NCBI GenBank assembly: GCA_946221495.1
Contig: CAMIFA010000016.1
Span: forward strand, 1 to 49,250
Length of the DNA stretch: 49,250 nt
From: an uncultured cyanobacterium
GTDB lineage: Bacteria; Cyanobacteriota; Cyanobacteriia; Cyanobacteriales; Chroococcidiopsidaceae
Direction: 5' to 3'
Part shown: in pieces, positions 24,903 to 34,806 of the stretch
Numbering within the stretch: the stretch's first letter is position 1
Layout: each line of letters begins with the position of its first letter
The notes under the pieces: model-generated
What the model was told of the DNA's origin: nothing
Database searches by the model: none
What the model saw: the letters and a program-made list of their open reading frames with translations, nothing else
Program-made: the position numbers and the translations under genes

Positions 24903-26666
24903 TTATGATGCGACTTGGGCAGTAGTACGTCGTCGTCTTCTGCCGTCTGTAGCTTTTACAGGTTCATCTGGTGTTGGCATTAACAAAGTAACAGATGTTT
25001 GGCTCTGCAATTCCCGGCGGATTGAGCGCTGTAGTTCCCGTTCTAATTGCACTTGTAATCCCGCCCAGTCTACCTCTACTTGTTCTCCTTCCCCAGGACG
25101 AGCAAAATCTAACCAGCGATCGCTTAAAACTGCTTCCATCCGCTCTTGCACCCACTTTTGCAGCAGCACTCGATCAACTGACGTTACCACACCCCGGACA
25201 TGAATCTCCGGCTTCATCATTAGCTTGCCACTCCAATCTACCGCCGCCGCAATTGTGACGATGCCTTCTTCTGCTAGCTTTTGCCGTTCTTGGAGTACCT
25301 TACCGTTGACGATGCCACAGCCAGATGTATCTACTAAGTCGATGCCCGCAGGGACTTTACCTGTAATTGAAATAGCATCTTCAGACACTTCCACAACATC
25401 GCCATTGTGCATAATCACCATGTTTTCTGCTGGAATGCCCATACTTTGAGCTGTCTGTGCGTGTTTAATCAGCATCCGATGTTCGCCATGAGCTGGCAAG
25501 AAAAACTTAGGCTTAGTTAGGGCAATCATCAGCTTTTGATCTTCTTGACAGCCATGACCAGATACGTGGATTCCTTGCTCACGCCCATATACTACCTTTG
25601 CCCCCTGCATCATCAAGCGATCTATAGTATTAACTACGGCGATCGTATTGCCCGGAATTGGGTTAGCCGAGAATACTACAGTATCCCCTTCACGAATTTT
25701 TAGGTGCTGATGCTCTCCGTTAGAAATGCGCGTCATCGCTGACATTGGTTCGCCTTGAGAACCCGTTGTCAGAATTAAGACATTTTCATCGGGCATACTG
25801 CGGACAACGTGCAGAGGCTGTAAGAGGTTATCTGGACACTTGATATAACCTAAATTACGAGCATGGGCGATTACGTTTAGCATTGATCGCCCGACAACCG
25901 AGACAACGCGATTATGCTTCTGCGCCAGTTCCAAAATCATGTTGATCCGATGCACGGAAGAAGCAAAGGTAGTTATTAAAACTCGTCCCTTAGCTTGACT
26001 AATAACTCGGTCAAGATTAGGGAAAACAGAACGTTCAGAAGCTGTGAATCCTGGTACTTCCGAGTTTGTCGAGTCACTAATTAAGCAAAGTACACCTTTT
26101 TCCCCGTGTTCTGCCAAGCGCTGTAAATCAAAGAACTCGCCATCAACTGGGGTATGGTCAAATTTAAAATCTCCGGTATGGATAATTACACCAGCTGGCG
26201 TATGCAGGGCGACGGTAAAGCTATCGGCAATTGAGTGGGTGTTGCGAATAAACTCCGCGACAAAGGAAGAGCCAATCCTGACTAAATCGCGGGGACGAAC
26301 TGATCTTAATTGAGTGCGATCGCGTACTCCTGCTTCTTCCAGTTTGCCTTCTAGCATTGCCATTGCTAAACGCGGACCATAAATAACTGGAATTTCAAAT
26401 TGCTTCAGATGGTAGGCAATGCCGCCAATGTGGTCTTCGTGACCATGAGTGACGATCATGCCTTTGATCTTGTGGCGATTTTCGCGTATATATGTCATGT
26501 CTGGCAGAACAATATTTACGCCATGCATTTCATCGGTAGGAAAAGCTAGTCCCGCATCTAAGAGTACGATTTCATCGTTGTACTCGAAAACACAAGTATT
26601 CTTACCAATTTCGTGTAAACCCCCAAGGGGAATAATTTTGACAGCAGGTGAAGATTCTTGAGTCAT
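24903..26666 (-). CDS. rnj: Ribonuclease J
   Basis: Metallo-beta-lactamase/beta-CASP ribonuclease (587 aa), with 5'-to-3' exo- and endonuclease activity in RNA turnover. The metal motif THGHEDHIGG lies near residues 74-83; beta-CASP elements include SDSTNSEVPG, TTFASSVHR and LTTGSQGEP; and PAHGEHRMLIKHA carries the later histidines. The C-terminal tail is Arg-rich (DGRRRRRTTAQ). The gene follows asd and dapA on the same strand, an order I know from other cyanobacteria, with its own upstream spacer of 187 bases. Confidence 0.95.
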   Translation of the reverse strand: MTQESSPAVKIIPLGGLHEIGKNTCVFEYNDEIVLLDAGLAFPTDEMHGVNIVLPDMTYIRENRHKIKGMIVTHGHEDHIGGIAYHLKQFEIPVIYGPRLAMAMLEGKLEEAGVRDRTQLRSVRPRDLVRIGSSFVAEFIRNTHSIADSFTVALHTPAGVIIHTGDFKFDHTPVDGEFFDLQRLAEHGEKGVLCLISDSTNSEVPGFTASERSVFPNLDRVISQAKGRVLITTFASSVHRINMILELAQKHNRVVSVVGRSMLNVIAHARNLGYIKCPDNLLQPLHVVRSMPDENVLILTTGSQGEPMSAMTRISNGEHQHLKIREGDTVVFSANPIPGNTIAVVNTIDRLMMQGAKVVYGREQGIHVSGHGCQEDQKLMIALTKPKFFLPAHGEHRMLIKHAQTAQSMGIPAENMVIMHNGDVVEVSEDAISITGKVPAGIDLVDTSGCGIVNGKVLQERQKLAEEGIVTIAAAVDWSGKLMMKPEIHVRGVVTSVDRVLLQKWVQERMEAVLSDRWLDFARPGEGEQVEVDWAGLQVQLERELQRSIRRELQSQTSVTLLMPTPDEPVKATDGRRRRRTTAQVAS

Positions 26667-26853
26667 ATGTTTGTCTAGATAATTTGTTTTTTGGATTTAA
26701 ATTGCCAGATATTGAAAAGTAACACTGTATTAGCCAAGATTTAATTTGACTAAACCATTAGCTATGTAACTGAATCAGTCTTCTAAAAGCTGTCAGTCAT
26801 AGCAATTGAAATCAGCAGCATCAAGCATATTTAGTTGTCGAAAACTTATTAGC

Positions 26854-27732
26854 TTACAGCACAGTCTGGCTGAGAACTTTCTCTATTTGACTAGCGCAGT
26901 CGCCGTCGTCATCCAAGGGTAAACGAGTAGAACCAACATTCCAGCCTTTAAGGTTAAGAGCAATTTTGATCCCGATTGGATTAGTAGTTATAAACAAAGC
27001 TTTAAATAATGGGAAAAGTTTAAGATGAATTTGCGTAGCAATTTGGTTATTACCTGTTTCAAAGGCTTGGATCATTTGTTGAAGTTGGCTGCCGACTAAA
27101 TGACTTGCCACACTCACCACACCATTACCACCGACAGCTAACAAAGGTAGAGTTAGGGAATCATCACCAGAGTAAAGCTTGAATTCTCTTGGCGTTAAGC
27201 GACGAATCTCACTTGCTTGATCTAAATTCCCTGTTGATTCTTTAACTCCCACAATGTTGTCAATTTCAGCTAAACGAGCAATCGTTTGCGGCTGAAGATT
27301 TTGACCTGTACGAGTGGGGATGTTGTATAACAGCAGGGGTAGATCGGGACACGCCAGAGCGATCGCTTTAAAGTGCTGATAAAGCCCTGCTTGCGGTGGC
27401 TTATTGTAATAGGGAACAACTTGTAAAGATCCATGTAATCCTATTCTAGCCGCTTTTTGAGTAGCTGCGATCGCTTCTGCCGTCGAATTTGAACCAGTCC
27501 CCGCCATCACCAACGCTTTTCCGGCTACTGCCTGAAGCACTACCTGAAATAACTGATATTCTTCGTCCCAGGTGAGTGTGGGGGATTCTCCCGTTGTCCC
27601 ACACACAACCAAAGTATCTGTACCTTGAGCCGCCAGATGTGCCGCCAGCTGCTCTGCTACCGAATAATTTACACTACCGTCTTCTTTGAACGGTGTGACC
27701 ATGGCGGTTAAAACCCGTCCAAAATCTACCAC
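26854..27732 (-). CDS. dapA: 4-hydroxy-tetrahydrodipicolinate synthase
   Basis: Condenses pyruvate with aspartate semialdehyde, the first committed step of lysine and diaminopimelate synthesis. TIM-barrel lyase of 292 aa. Schiff-base Lys lies in IVGVKESTGN, catalytic Tyr in LLLYNIPTRTG, and GTTGESPTL binds substrate. The start is GTG (27732) with a strong AAGGAGGAG site 9-13 bases upstream. It is directly downstream of asd (about 73 bases), which makes its substrate. Confidence 0.96.
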   Translation of the reverse strand: MVDFGRVLTAMVTPFKEDGSVNYSVAEQLAAHLAAQGTDTLVVCGTTGESPTLTWDEEYQLFQVVLQAVAGKALVMAGTGSNSTAEAIAATQKAARIGLHGSLQVVPYYNKPPQAGLYQHFKAIALACPDLPLLLYNIPTRTGQNLQPQTIARLAEIDNIVGVKESTGNLDQASEIRRLTPREFKLYSGDDSLTLPLLAVGGNGVVSVASHLVGSQLQQMIQAFETGNNQIATQIHLKLFPLFKALFITTNPIGIKIALNLKGWNVGSTRLPLDDDGDCASQIEKVLSQTVL

Positions 27733-27805
27733 TCTTTCTAACTCCTCCTTTACAGCAGCTAGCAGTTTGCTTAACTTTGTAATTATCTCAAGGTAAAACG
27801 CCTTT

Positions 27806-28855
27806 TTACCTTATAGCTGATGACTGATAGCTAGACGCTGATAGCAAATTCTTTTCTACTAACAGTTCAGCAATTTGCACCGCATTCAACGCCGCGCCTT
27901 TGCGAATTTGGTCGCCACACAGCCAAAGTTCTAACCCACACTCATGAGAAATATCTTGACGAATCCTACCTACTAAAACTTCATCTTCACCTGTAGCTTC
28001 AATCGGCATCGGAAAATGATTTTTCTGCCAGTCTTCCACTAGTAAAACACCAGGAGCGTTCGCCAAAATTTCTCTAGCTTCTGCTACATTTACAGGCGTT
28101 TCAAATTCTAGATTAATCGCTTCTGAATGCGCCCTGAGTACGGGAACCCGAACGCAAGTTGCCGTAATTTTTAGCTGCTGAGTGCCAAAAATCTTGCGCG
28201 TCTCGTTAACCATTTTCATTTCTTCCTCGCAGTACCCTACATCATTTAGCGGGGAATTGTGGGGAAATAAGTTGAAAGCTAACGGGTAAGGAAAAATTTC
28301 TGTTGTTGGTTCTTCTCCTTTGAGAATTGCTTGCGCTTGGCTTTTAACTTCTGCCATTGCTCTTGCACCCGCACCACTAGCAGATTGGTAGGTTGCAGCG
28401 ACAATACGTTTTACCGTTTTTGCCTGATGCAGAGGCCAGACAGCTACCGCCATCAAAATTGTTGTACAGTTAGGATTAGCAATAATTCCTTTATGATCAG
28501 CAGCAGCATGAGGATTAACTTCTGGAACCACTAAGGGAACTTGAGCATCCATGCGAAATGCACTGGAGTTATCAATTACTACTGCACCAGCAGCTACAGC
28601 AATAGGAGCCCACGTTTTTGAAATCGAGCCTCCAGCTGATGCTAGAACTAAATCGATATTTTCAAAAGCGCGATCGCTCACTGGCTCTACTAAGATATCT
28701 TCGCCCCGAAACTGCATCTTTTTTCCCGCAGAACGAGGTGATGCTAAAAGCTTCAAATAATCTAGGGGGAAATTACGCGCTTCTAGTAACTCCAACAATT
28801 CTGTGCCAACGGCTCCAGTTGCTCCTAATATCGCCACCCGATATGATTTTGTCAA
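27806..28855 (-). CDS. asd: Aspartate-semialdehyde dehydrogenase
   Basis: Reduces aspartyl phosphate to aspartate semialdehyde with NADPH, feeding lysine, threonine and methionine synthesis. N-terminal RVAILGATGAVGTELLELL binds NADP, and the catalytic Cys is in IANPNCTTI. I choose the TTG at 28855 (MTKSYRVAIL, 349 aa) because GGAGG (28864-28868) sits exactly 8 bases before it. A longer reading from a TTG at 28876 would translate through this ribosome site. Co-directional with dapA. Confidence 0.95.
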   Translation of the reverse strand: MTKSYRVAILGATGAVGTELLELLEARNFPLDYLKLLASPRSAGKKMQFRGEDILVEPVSDRAFENIDLVLASAGGSISKTWAPIAVAAGAVVIDNSSAFRMDAQVPLVVPEVNPHAAADHKGIIANPNCTTILMAVAVWPLHQAKTVKRIVAATYQSASGAGARAMAEVKSQAQAILKGEEPTTEIFPYPLAFNLFPHNSPLNDVGYCEEEMKMVNETRKIFGTQQLKITATCVRVPVLRAHSEAINLEFETPVNVAEAREILANAPGVLLVEDWQKNHFPMPIEATGEDEVLVGRIRQDISHECGLELWLCGDQIRKGAALNAVQIAELLVEKNLLSASSYQSSAIR

Positions 28856-28876
28856 TCTTTTTCCCTCCAATAACAA

Positions 28877-29507
28877 TCAGTTAAATTAACTTAGTTAATA
28901 TCTGCAAATAAATTATTCAAAAATATTGACATTTATCTAAATTAAGCTAATCAAAATTAATCAACTAGTTCTTAAAGCAATTTCTATAATAGATAAAGTA
29001 GTTATTCGCAGTTTAGACTCATTTTTTCAAAATCTCAAAGGAATTTAACAATTAGCATCATACAGCAGCTGACATTTAACTAGATCGGTAGTTCAACTAG
29101 AGGCATGGACGATAAATACTGAATTCATATAATATTATCCAGATACCCAAACCTTAAGTATAATTGAGTCCGTGCTGACATAGTGCGTGTAAAAAAGCGC
29201 AGTTACGTTAGAGATATCACATTACTCAACTAAGCTATTAGCGCTATGGCACAGCCACAGAAGCTGCTCAAGCATTGGTTGTAAAACCAGGATATCACGG
29301 TGTTAGACCTGTATGGAACTTGATGCTAAGTAGCTTTCAATCCTTAAAATAATCTAAACCGCCCAAATGTTGAATAACGCTCGACTGAATGTTCGTCCAG
29401 ATACCATGCATAGAGATAAAATCAAAGGTTCAAGAGTTCCATACAAGTAGCGTTGATTAATTTATTGCTTAAGCAGTTAAAAAGAGTGTCGGATAAATAC
29501 AGAAATC
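28877..29507. other. 631-base divergent spacer asd-tig
   Basis: AT-rich region that must carry the promoters of both operons. An 11-base inverted repeat (TGTATGGAACT at 29310-29320, AGTTCCATACA at 29435-29445) brackets about 114 bases. A stop-free 36-codon frame at 29242-29352 (RYGTATEAAQALV...) might be a gene fragment. No RNA gene was recognised. Confidence 0.5.
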
Positions 29508-30929
29508 ATGAAAGTAACCCAGGAAAAACTTCCCGCAAGTCAAATCGGTTTGGAAATAGAAATTCCCTCAGAAAAGTCGCAGCAAACATACGAGCAGGTG
29601 ATTCAAAAATTTGCCCGCGCTGCTAATATTCCTGGATTTCGCAAAGGCAAAGTGCCTCGCCAAATATTGTTGCAGCGACTAGGTGTAGTTCAAATTAAGG
29701 CAGCCGCTTTAGAAGAGCTAATTCAAAGTGGAATTACAGAAGCTATCAAACAAGAAAAAATTCAAGCACTTGGTCAACCGCAACTACGCTCATCGTTTGA
29801 GGACTTGATTAGTCAGTATGAGCCAGGAAAACCAATTAGTTTTGCAGCAGCTGTGGATGTGCAGCCAGAAGTGAATCTCGCTCAGTACACTGACTTAAAA
29901 GTCCAAGCAGAGGAAGTTAAATACGATCCCGCAAGCGTGGAAAAAGTCCTGGAAGAAAATCGTGCGGAAATGGCAACTTTGATTCCTGTAGAAGGACGTG
30001 CGGCTGCAATGGGAGATGTTGCTGTAGTTGATTTTAAAGGGCATTTCGTGACGGAAGGCGAGGCGGAAGAAGCTGAAGAAATCCCTGGCGCGGCGGCAAC
30101 AGATTTTCAAGTAGAACTGTCTGAAGGACGGTTTATTGAAGGCTTTGTGGATGGCATAGTAGGAATGAATCCAGGGGAAACAAAAGAAGTAAGCGCGACG
30201 TTCCCTGAAGATTATCCTCAAAAAGATTTAGCTCTTAAAGCAGCTGTTTTTACCATATCCCTCAAAGAGCTAAAAGAAAAAGAGCTACCGGAATTAAACG
30301 ATGATTTTGCCCAAGAAGCCAGCGAATTTGAAACTTTAGAGGAATTAAGGTCTTCTTTAGAATCTCGATTTCAAGCAGAGGCTGAACGCAAAACAAAAGT
30401 TAATAAAGAGCAAGCACTCTCAGATGAACTGCTAAAGCAGGTGGAAGTTGACTTACCAGAAAGCATGATTGCTCAAGAAGTAGACTCAATGCTGACGCAA
30501 ACAGCAATGCAGTTAAGTAATCAGGGGATTGATATTAAGAGGATATTTACCCAAGAAAATATTCCGCAGTTAAGAGAGCGATCGCGCCCGGAAGCAATTG
30601 AGCGTTTGCAACGCACCTTAGCACTGCAAGAAGTGGCTAAACGTGAATCTATCCAAATTGAACAGGAAGCTGTTGCCGCACGAGTTCAAGAGTTAATGGC
30701 GCAATACACGGGTAAAGATATTGACGCAGACAGATTACGAGAGGTTGTTGAAGAAGAACTCTTAACTGACAAGATTATGAGTTGGTTGGCAGAACACTCC
30801 ACAGTGGAACTTGTAGCCGAGGGTTCTTTAGCAGCAGATACTAACCTAGAGGATGAAGTTGATGCTACTGATGCAGAGGAAGATGTTGCTGTTGAAATCA
30901 ATCAAACAGATACACCCGCAGTAGAGTAA
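29508..30929 (+). CDS. tig: Trigger factor (ribosome-associated chaperone)
   Basis: Peptidyl-prolyl isomerase and chaperone that binds nascent chains at the ribosome exit. The ribosome-binding signature PGFRKGKVPRQIL lies near residues 41-53. The FKBP-like domain (GDVAVVDFKGHF to VSATFPEDYP) is at about 160-245, and a long helical C-terminal domain follows. Its acidic tail (about 440-473) is rich in Asp and Glu. Length 473 aa is normal for cyanobacteria. Followed by clpP and clpX, a classical arrangement. Confidence 0.96.
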   Translation: MKVTQEKLPASQIGLEIEIPSEKSQQTYEQVIQKFARAANIPGFRKGKVPRQILLQRLGVVQIKAAALEELIQSGITEAIKQEKIQALGQPQLRSSFEDLISQYEPGKPISFAAAVDVQPEVNLAQYTDLKVQAEEVKYDPASVEKVLEENRAEMATLIPVEGRAAAMGDVAVVDFKGHFVTEGEAEEAEEIPGAAATDFQVELSEGRFIEGFVDGIVGMNPGETKEVSATFPEDYPQKDLALKAAVFTISLKELKEKELPELNDDFAQEASEFETLEELRSSLESRFQAEAERKTKVNKEQALSDELLKQVEVDLPESMIAQEVDSMLTQTAMQLSNQGIDIKRIFTQENIPQLRERSRPEAIERLQRTLALQEVAKRESIQIEQEAVAARVQELMAQYTGKDIDADRLREVVEEELLTDKIMSWLAEHSTVELVAEGSLAADTNLEDEVDATDAEEDVAVEINQTDTPAVE

Positions 30930-30938
30930 TTAAGCACT

Positions 30939-30953
30939 GGGGGTAATTACCCC
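30939..30953. terminator. Short palindrome after tig
   Basis: GGGGTAATTACCCC (30940-30953) lies ten bases after the tig stop and is followed by AAAAATC. It may be a weak 3'-end structure. The rest of the 314-base tig-clpP gap shows no gene and probably holds the clpP promoter. Confidence 0.35.
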
Positions 30954-31243
30954 AAAAATCAACCGAACGAGTGAGCAAAAGCGTAATTGCTATTCAGTTA
31001 CAATTGCAAGCAGCGATCGTGATCGCCCATTCTAGCCATGAAGCTTATAGTAGTAGCAAGAAGATCGCTAAAATCAACTTTTGACCGCATGGCAAAACGG
31101 GCAAAAGCCTTTTGGTTTACTAAAACATCGGTTCCAAAACAGATAAGGCATAATAGTTTACAGATAGCCCATACAGCAATTATTGCTTTAAGGAGCGTTT
31201 AGCCACTGTACCGCCCTCGGTTCTACCTCTGAAACCTGATTAT

Positions 31244-31936
31244 ATGCTTGTATCCCAATCCTCAAATTACTTGATCAGCAGCTTGAATAACCCAGAAATT
31301 AGCTCGCTCCCAACCAAAAATATTGTCCCTATGGTTGTGGAACAATCAGGCATGGGGGAAAGAGCTTTCGATATCTACTCTCGATTGTTAAGAGAGCGGA
31401 TTATATTCCTGGGAACTCCGGTAGATGACACGGTAGCTGACTCACTTGTTGCTCAAATGTTATTTCTAGAGGCTGAAGACCCAGAAAAAGACATTCAGGT
31501 GTACATTAATTCTCCAGGCGGCTCGGTAACAGCAGGAATGGCAATTTATGACACCATGCAGCAGATTCGCCCTGATGTTGTTACTATTTGTTTTGGATTA
31601 GCTGCTAGTATGGGAGCGTTTTTACTAACAGCTGGCACACCAGGCAAAAGAATGTCTCTACCCAGCGCTCGGATCATGATTCACCAACCACTTGGTGGTG
31701 CTCAAGGTCAGGCAGTAGACATTGAAATTCAGGCAAAAGAAATTCTCTTTCATAAACGTCAACTGAATGAGCTACTAGCTCATCACACAGGTAAGCCGTT
31801 AGAGAGAATTGAAGCCGATACTGAAAGAGATTTCTTCATGTCGGCGGCGGAGGCGAAAGATTACGGTTTAATCGATCAAGTCATCTCCAGGCAAAATCTC
31901 CCGAAAGCGGGCGAACCAATCAGTACAGTGAACTAA
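31244..31936 (+). CDS. clpP: ATP-dependent Clp protease proteolytic subunit
   Basis: Serine-protease ring subunit (230 aa) that degrades substrates delivered by ClpX. Catalytic Ser is S122 (GLAASMG), His is H147 (MIHQP), and the Asp lies in the TERDFFMSA region. An N-terminal extension of about 30 residues precedes the usual start VPMVVEQSG and may be processed. The clpX-linked copy corresponds to ClpP2 of cyanobacteria. It is 9 bases upstream of clpX, clearly an operon. Confidence 0.96.
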   Translation: MLVSQSSNYLISSLNNPEISSLPTKNIVPMVVEQSGMGERAFDIYSRLLRERIIFLGTPVDDTVADSLVAQMLFLEAEDPEKDIQVYINSPGGSVTAGMAIYDTMQQIRPDVVTICFGLAASMGAFLLTAGTPGKRMSLPSARIMIHQPLGGAQGQAVDIEIQAKEILFHKRQLNELLAHHTGKPLERIEADTERDFFMSAAEAKDYGLIDQVISRQNLPKAGEPISTVN

Positions 31937-31945
31937 GAGGCAGGT

Positions 31946-33283
31946 ATGTCAAAGTACGACTCCCATCTAAAATGTTCGTTTTGCGGCAAGTCCCAAGAGC
32001 AGGTACGGAAGTTAATCGCCGGACCGGGAGTCTACATCTGCGACGAGTGCGTTGACTTGTGTAATGAAATTTTGGACGAGGAGTTACTAGACTCAAATAC
32101 CGCAACGCCTCAACAACCATCGCGCTCAGAAGCTCCGCAAAAACGGCGCACTCAGTCGGCAAATCTTTCACTTAGTCAAATTCCCAAGCCGCGAGAAATT
32201 AAAAAGCATCTAGATGAGCACGTTATTGGTCAAGACGAGGCAAAAAAAGTCTTGTCGGTTGCCGTATATAACCACTACAAGCGCTTAAGCTTAATTCAGT
32301 CAAAAAGCAATGGCAAAGCAGCAAGCGATGATATAGAACTGCAAAAGTCGAATATTCTCTTAATTGGACCTACAGGTTGTGGCAAAACATTACTAGCACA
32401 AACTCTAGCAAAAATTCTGGAAGTACCGTTTGCCGTTGCCGATGCCACAACTCTTACAGAAGCAGGCTACGTTGGGGAAGATGTAGAAAATATCCTGCTG
32501 CGGTTGCTGCAAGTTGCCGATTTGGATGTTGAGGAGGCACAACGCGGGATCATTTATATTGATGAGATTGATAAGATTGCCCGCAAGAGTGAAAATCCCT
32601 CAATTACGCGCGATGTTTCTGGTGAAGGCGTACAACAAGCTTTGTTAAAGATGTTGGAGGGAACGATCGCTAATGTGCCACCCCAAGGCGGTCGGAAACA
32701 TCCTTATCAAGATTGTATTCAAATAGACACTAGTAATATTCTGTTTATCTGTGGTGGCGCTTTTGTCGGTTTAGAAAAAGTGGTTGAACAGCGCACTGGC
32801 AAAAAATCAATGGGCTTTATTCAACCAGGCGAAAGTCAGTCGAAGGAAAAGCGCACGGCAGATGTCCTGAAGCACCTAGAACCAGAGGATCTAGTGAAGT
32901 TTGGGATGATTCCAGAGTTCATCGGGCGAGTGCCAGTAGCAGCAATCGTAGAGCCGTTGGATGAAGAAGCGCTCGTAGCAATTTTGACCCAGCCTCGCAG
33001 TGCTTTAGTCAAGCAGTACCAAAAGCTGCTGAAGATGGATAACGTGGAGCTAGAGTTTAAACAAGATGCGCTAAAAGCGATCGCCCAAGAAGCTTATCGG
33101 CGGAAAACTGGGGCGAGAGCGCTACGGGGAATTGTCGAAGAATTAATGCTGGAAGTAATGTATGAGTTGCCATCCCGTAAAGATGTAGCTCACTGCACCG
33201 TAACGCGAGAAATGGTGGAGAAGCGTTCAACTGCGGAGCTGATTGTACATCCCTCCTCACTACCCAAGCCGGAATCAGCCTAG
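31946..33283 (+). CDS. clpX: ATP-dependent Clp protease ATP-binding subunit ClpX
   Basis: Hexameric AAA+ unfoldase (445 aa) that feeds ClpP. The N-terminal zinc-binding domain has CSFC...CDECVDLC (residues about 10-40). Walker A is GPTGCGKT, Walker B IIYIDEIDK, the pore loop GYVGEDVE, and the ClpP-docking IGF-type loop appears as FIGRVP/SMGFIQPGE surroundings. RGIVEELMLEVMYELPS at the C-terminus is typical. AGGCAGGT precedes the ATG. Confidence 0.97.
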   Translation: MSKYDSHLKCSFCGKSQEQVRKLIAGPGVYICDECVDLCNEILDEELLDSNTATPQQPSRSEAPQKRRTQSANLSLSQIPKPREIKKHLDEHVIGQDEAKKVLSVAVYNHYKRLSLIQSKSNGKAASDDIELQKSNILLIGPTGCGKTLLAQTLAKILEVPFAVADATTLTEAGYVGEDVENILLRLLQVADLDVEEAQRGIIYIDEIDKIARKSENPSITRDVSGEGVQQALLKMLEGTIANVPPQGGRKHPYQDCIQIDTSNILFICGGAFVGLEKVVEQRTGKKSMGFIQPGESQSKEKRTADVLKHLEPEDLVKFGMIPEFIGRVPVAAIVEPLDEEALVAILTQPRSALVKQYQKLLKMDNVELEFKQDALKAIAQEAYRRKTGARALRGIVEELMLEVMYELPSRKDVAHCTVTREMVEKRSTAELIVHPSSLPKPESA

Positions 33284-33330
33284 ATGGGTGTTGGATGTTG
33301 GGGTTTGGGGGATGGAAAGAAATCTTCGCT

Positions 33331-33365
33331 AACCCCTAATCCCTAATCCCTAATCCCTAACCCCT
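33331..33365. repeat. Heptamer repeat (CCCTAAT)4
   Basis: Four CCCTAAT/CCCTAAC units (33334-33361) flanked by AACC and CCCC, in the gap after clpX. A G-rich stretch GGGGTTTGGGGG at 33300-33311 is partly complementary, so the RNA could fold back on itself. Confidence 0.9.
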
Positions 33366-33375
33366 GACTTTTAAG

Positions 33376-34266
33376 ATGCCTTACATTTCAGTTCGTGGCG
33401 TTGAACATTACTACGAGTGGATTCGGACATCAAATGAATCCCAAGGGAAACCAGTAATGGTATTTATTCATGGTTGGGCTGGTTCGGCTCGCTATTGGCA
33501 AAGTACCGCTCAAGCATTATCAGAGCAATTTGATTGTTTGCTTTACGATATGCGCGGATTTGGGCGCTCTCAAGGTAAATCGCCGTTACCCCAAGATTCT
33601 CTGGCTGTAGCAGATTCGCAGTCGCCTGAAGAACAATCAGCAGCAATGGTTGAGTTAACTTATGAGCTAGAGGATTATGCTAAAGATTTAGCAGCGTTAC
33701 TGGATGCTTTAGGGCTAGAACGGATTTACCTGAATGCTCATTCAATGGGGGCATCTGTTGCTACATTATTTCTTAACCTTTATCCACAACGGGTAGAAAA
33801 AGCAATTTTGACTTGTAGTGGCGTTTTTGAGTATGACGAAAAAGCGTTTGCAGCCTTTCACAAATTTGGTGGCTATGTAGTCAAATTCCGCCCTAAATGG
33901 CTAGGGAAAATACCTTTTGTTGACCAAATGTTTATGGCGCGATTTTTACATCGCCCGATACCAAGTAGGGAACGCCGTAATTTTCTAGAGGACTTTTTAG
34001 TAGCAGATTACGAAACCGCTTTAAACACTATTTTTACTTCTGTAAGTGAAGCCGCAGCCCAATTAATGCCCCAGGAGTTTGCCAAGATCACAGTATCTAC
34101 ACTCTTAGTAGCTGGAGAGTATGACAAAATTATCCCAGCTCCAATGGGTCGTCAGGCAGCAGCAATGAACGACAAAGTTGAGTTTGCCCTAATTCCTCAT
34201 ACTGCTCACTTCCCGATGCTGGAAGATCCAACTACTTATCTCCAGCGAGTGCGTAAGTTCTTGTAA
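33376..34266 (+). CDS. Alpha/beta hydrolase
   Basis: 296-aa serine hydrolase. The oxyanion-hole HGWAGSARYW is near residue 36, nucleophile elbow AHSMGAS near 123, an acidic residue in AGEYDKIIP near 258, and the catalytic His in TAHFPMLEDP near 279. No signal peptide is visible. The lid domain (FHKFGGYVVKFRPKWLGKIP) is amphipathic, so a lipophilic ester substrate is possible; the substrate is unknown. It stands alone behind the heptamer repeat. Confidence 0.9.
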   Translation: MPYISVRGVEHYYEWIRTSNESQGKPVMVFIHGWAGSARYWQSTAQALSEQFDCLLYDMRGFGRSQGKSPLPQDSLAVADSQSPEEQSAAMVELTYELEDYAKDLAALLDALGLERIYLNAHSMGASVATLFLNLYPQRVEKAILTCSGVFEYDEKAFAAFHKFGGYVVKFRPKWLGKIPFVDQMFMARFLHRPIPSRERRNFLEDFLVADYETALNTIFTSVSEAAAQLMPQEFAKITVSTLLVAGEYDKIIPAPMGRQAAAMNDKVEFALIPHTAHFPMLEDPTTYLQRVRKFL

Positions 34267-34473
34267 CTCCCAACATGATCATCAGCTAGTTAAATTAATT
34301 GTTAGCTGGCTCCGCCCAGAGTCCTTGCACTCGTCTTTGAAGTCCATTGATGAGTCTGAGAACGTTCAGGAGACATCAGTAGTAATTTAAGGTTATCTGT
34401 TTCACTGATTAATTGTGATGCGTCAATCTTGTAGGGGGGTTAAACCACAAACGCACCGCTTCAACTTAATGAA

Positions 34474-34806
34474 TTATTGCAGTTCTAAGCAATGAAGAGT
34501 AGGCTGCTCTAGAAGCTCTTGAATTGCTTCCTGTCCTGCACGGATGAGAGCTTCAACTTGATGAGTAGGTGTATTTCCACACCTTAGCCAAACTACTTTT
34601 GGCGGAGAACCATACAATCGACTTCTTTCTGCAAAGTCTGCATCTTGAGTCACAATGCAGAAATTGTTTAACTTAGCGAACTCCCAAATCTCCGTATCTG
34701 TCTTCTCTGCTAGACCATGGAACTGGACATGGCTGGCATTGGGGAAAACATCAGTTAAGCGAGTAACCAATTTTCGGCTCAGGTTCTGATCAAACAGTAG
34801 TTTCAA
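34474..34806 (-). CDS. DUF5615 PIN-like toxin-type protein
   Basis: 110-aa protein of the Mut7-C/DUF5615 PIN-like group, with MKLLFDQNLSRKL start, DTEIWEFAKLNN, VTQDADFAERS and PPKVVWLRCGN. The acidic residues (D6, E55 region, D75, D77) match PIN nuclease positions, so it is a likely RNase toxin. The start is TTG, overlapping the stop of the upstream DUF433 gene by 4 bases (TTGA). Together they form a toxin-antitoxin-like pair known from cyanobacteria; activity is inferred. Confidence 0.85.
   Translation of the reverse strand: MKLLFDQNLSRKLVTRLTDVFPNASHVQFHGLAEKTDTEIWEFAKLNNFCIVTQDADFAERSRLYGSPPKVVWLRCGNTPTHQVEALIRAGQEAIQELLEQPTLHCLELQ

Noticed and set aside
33331..33365. Telomere-like CCCTAA repeat suggesting a linear end
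   Set aside because: Only four 7-base units in the middle of the window; typical cyanobacterial heptamer repeat.
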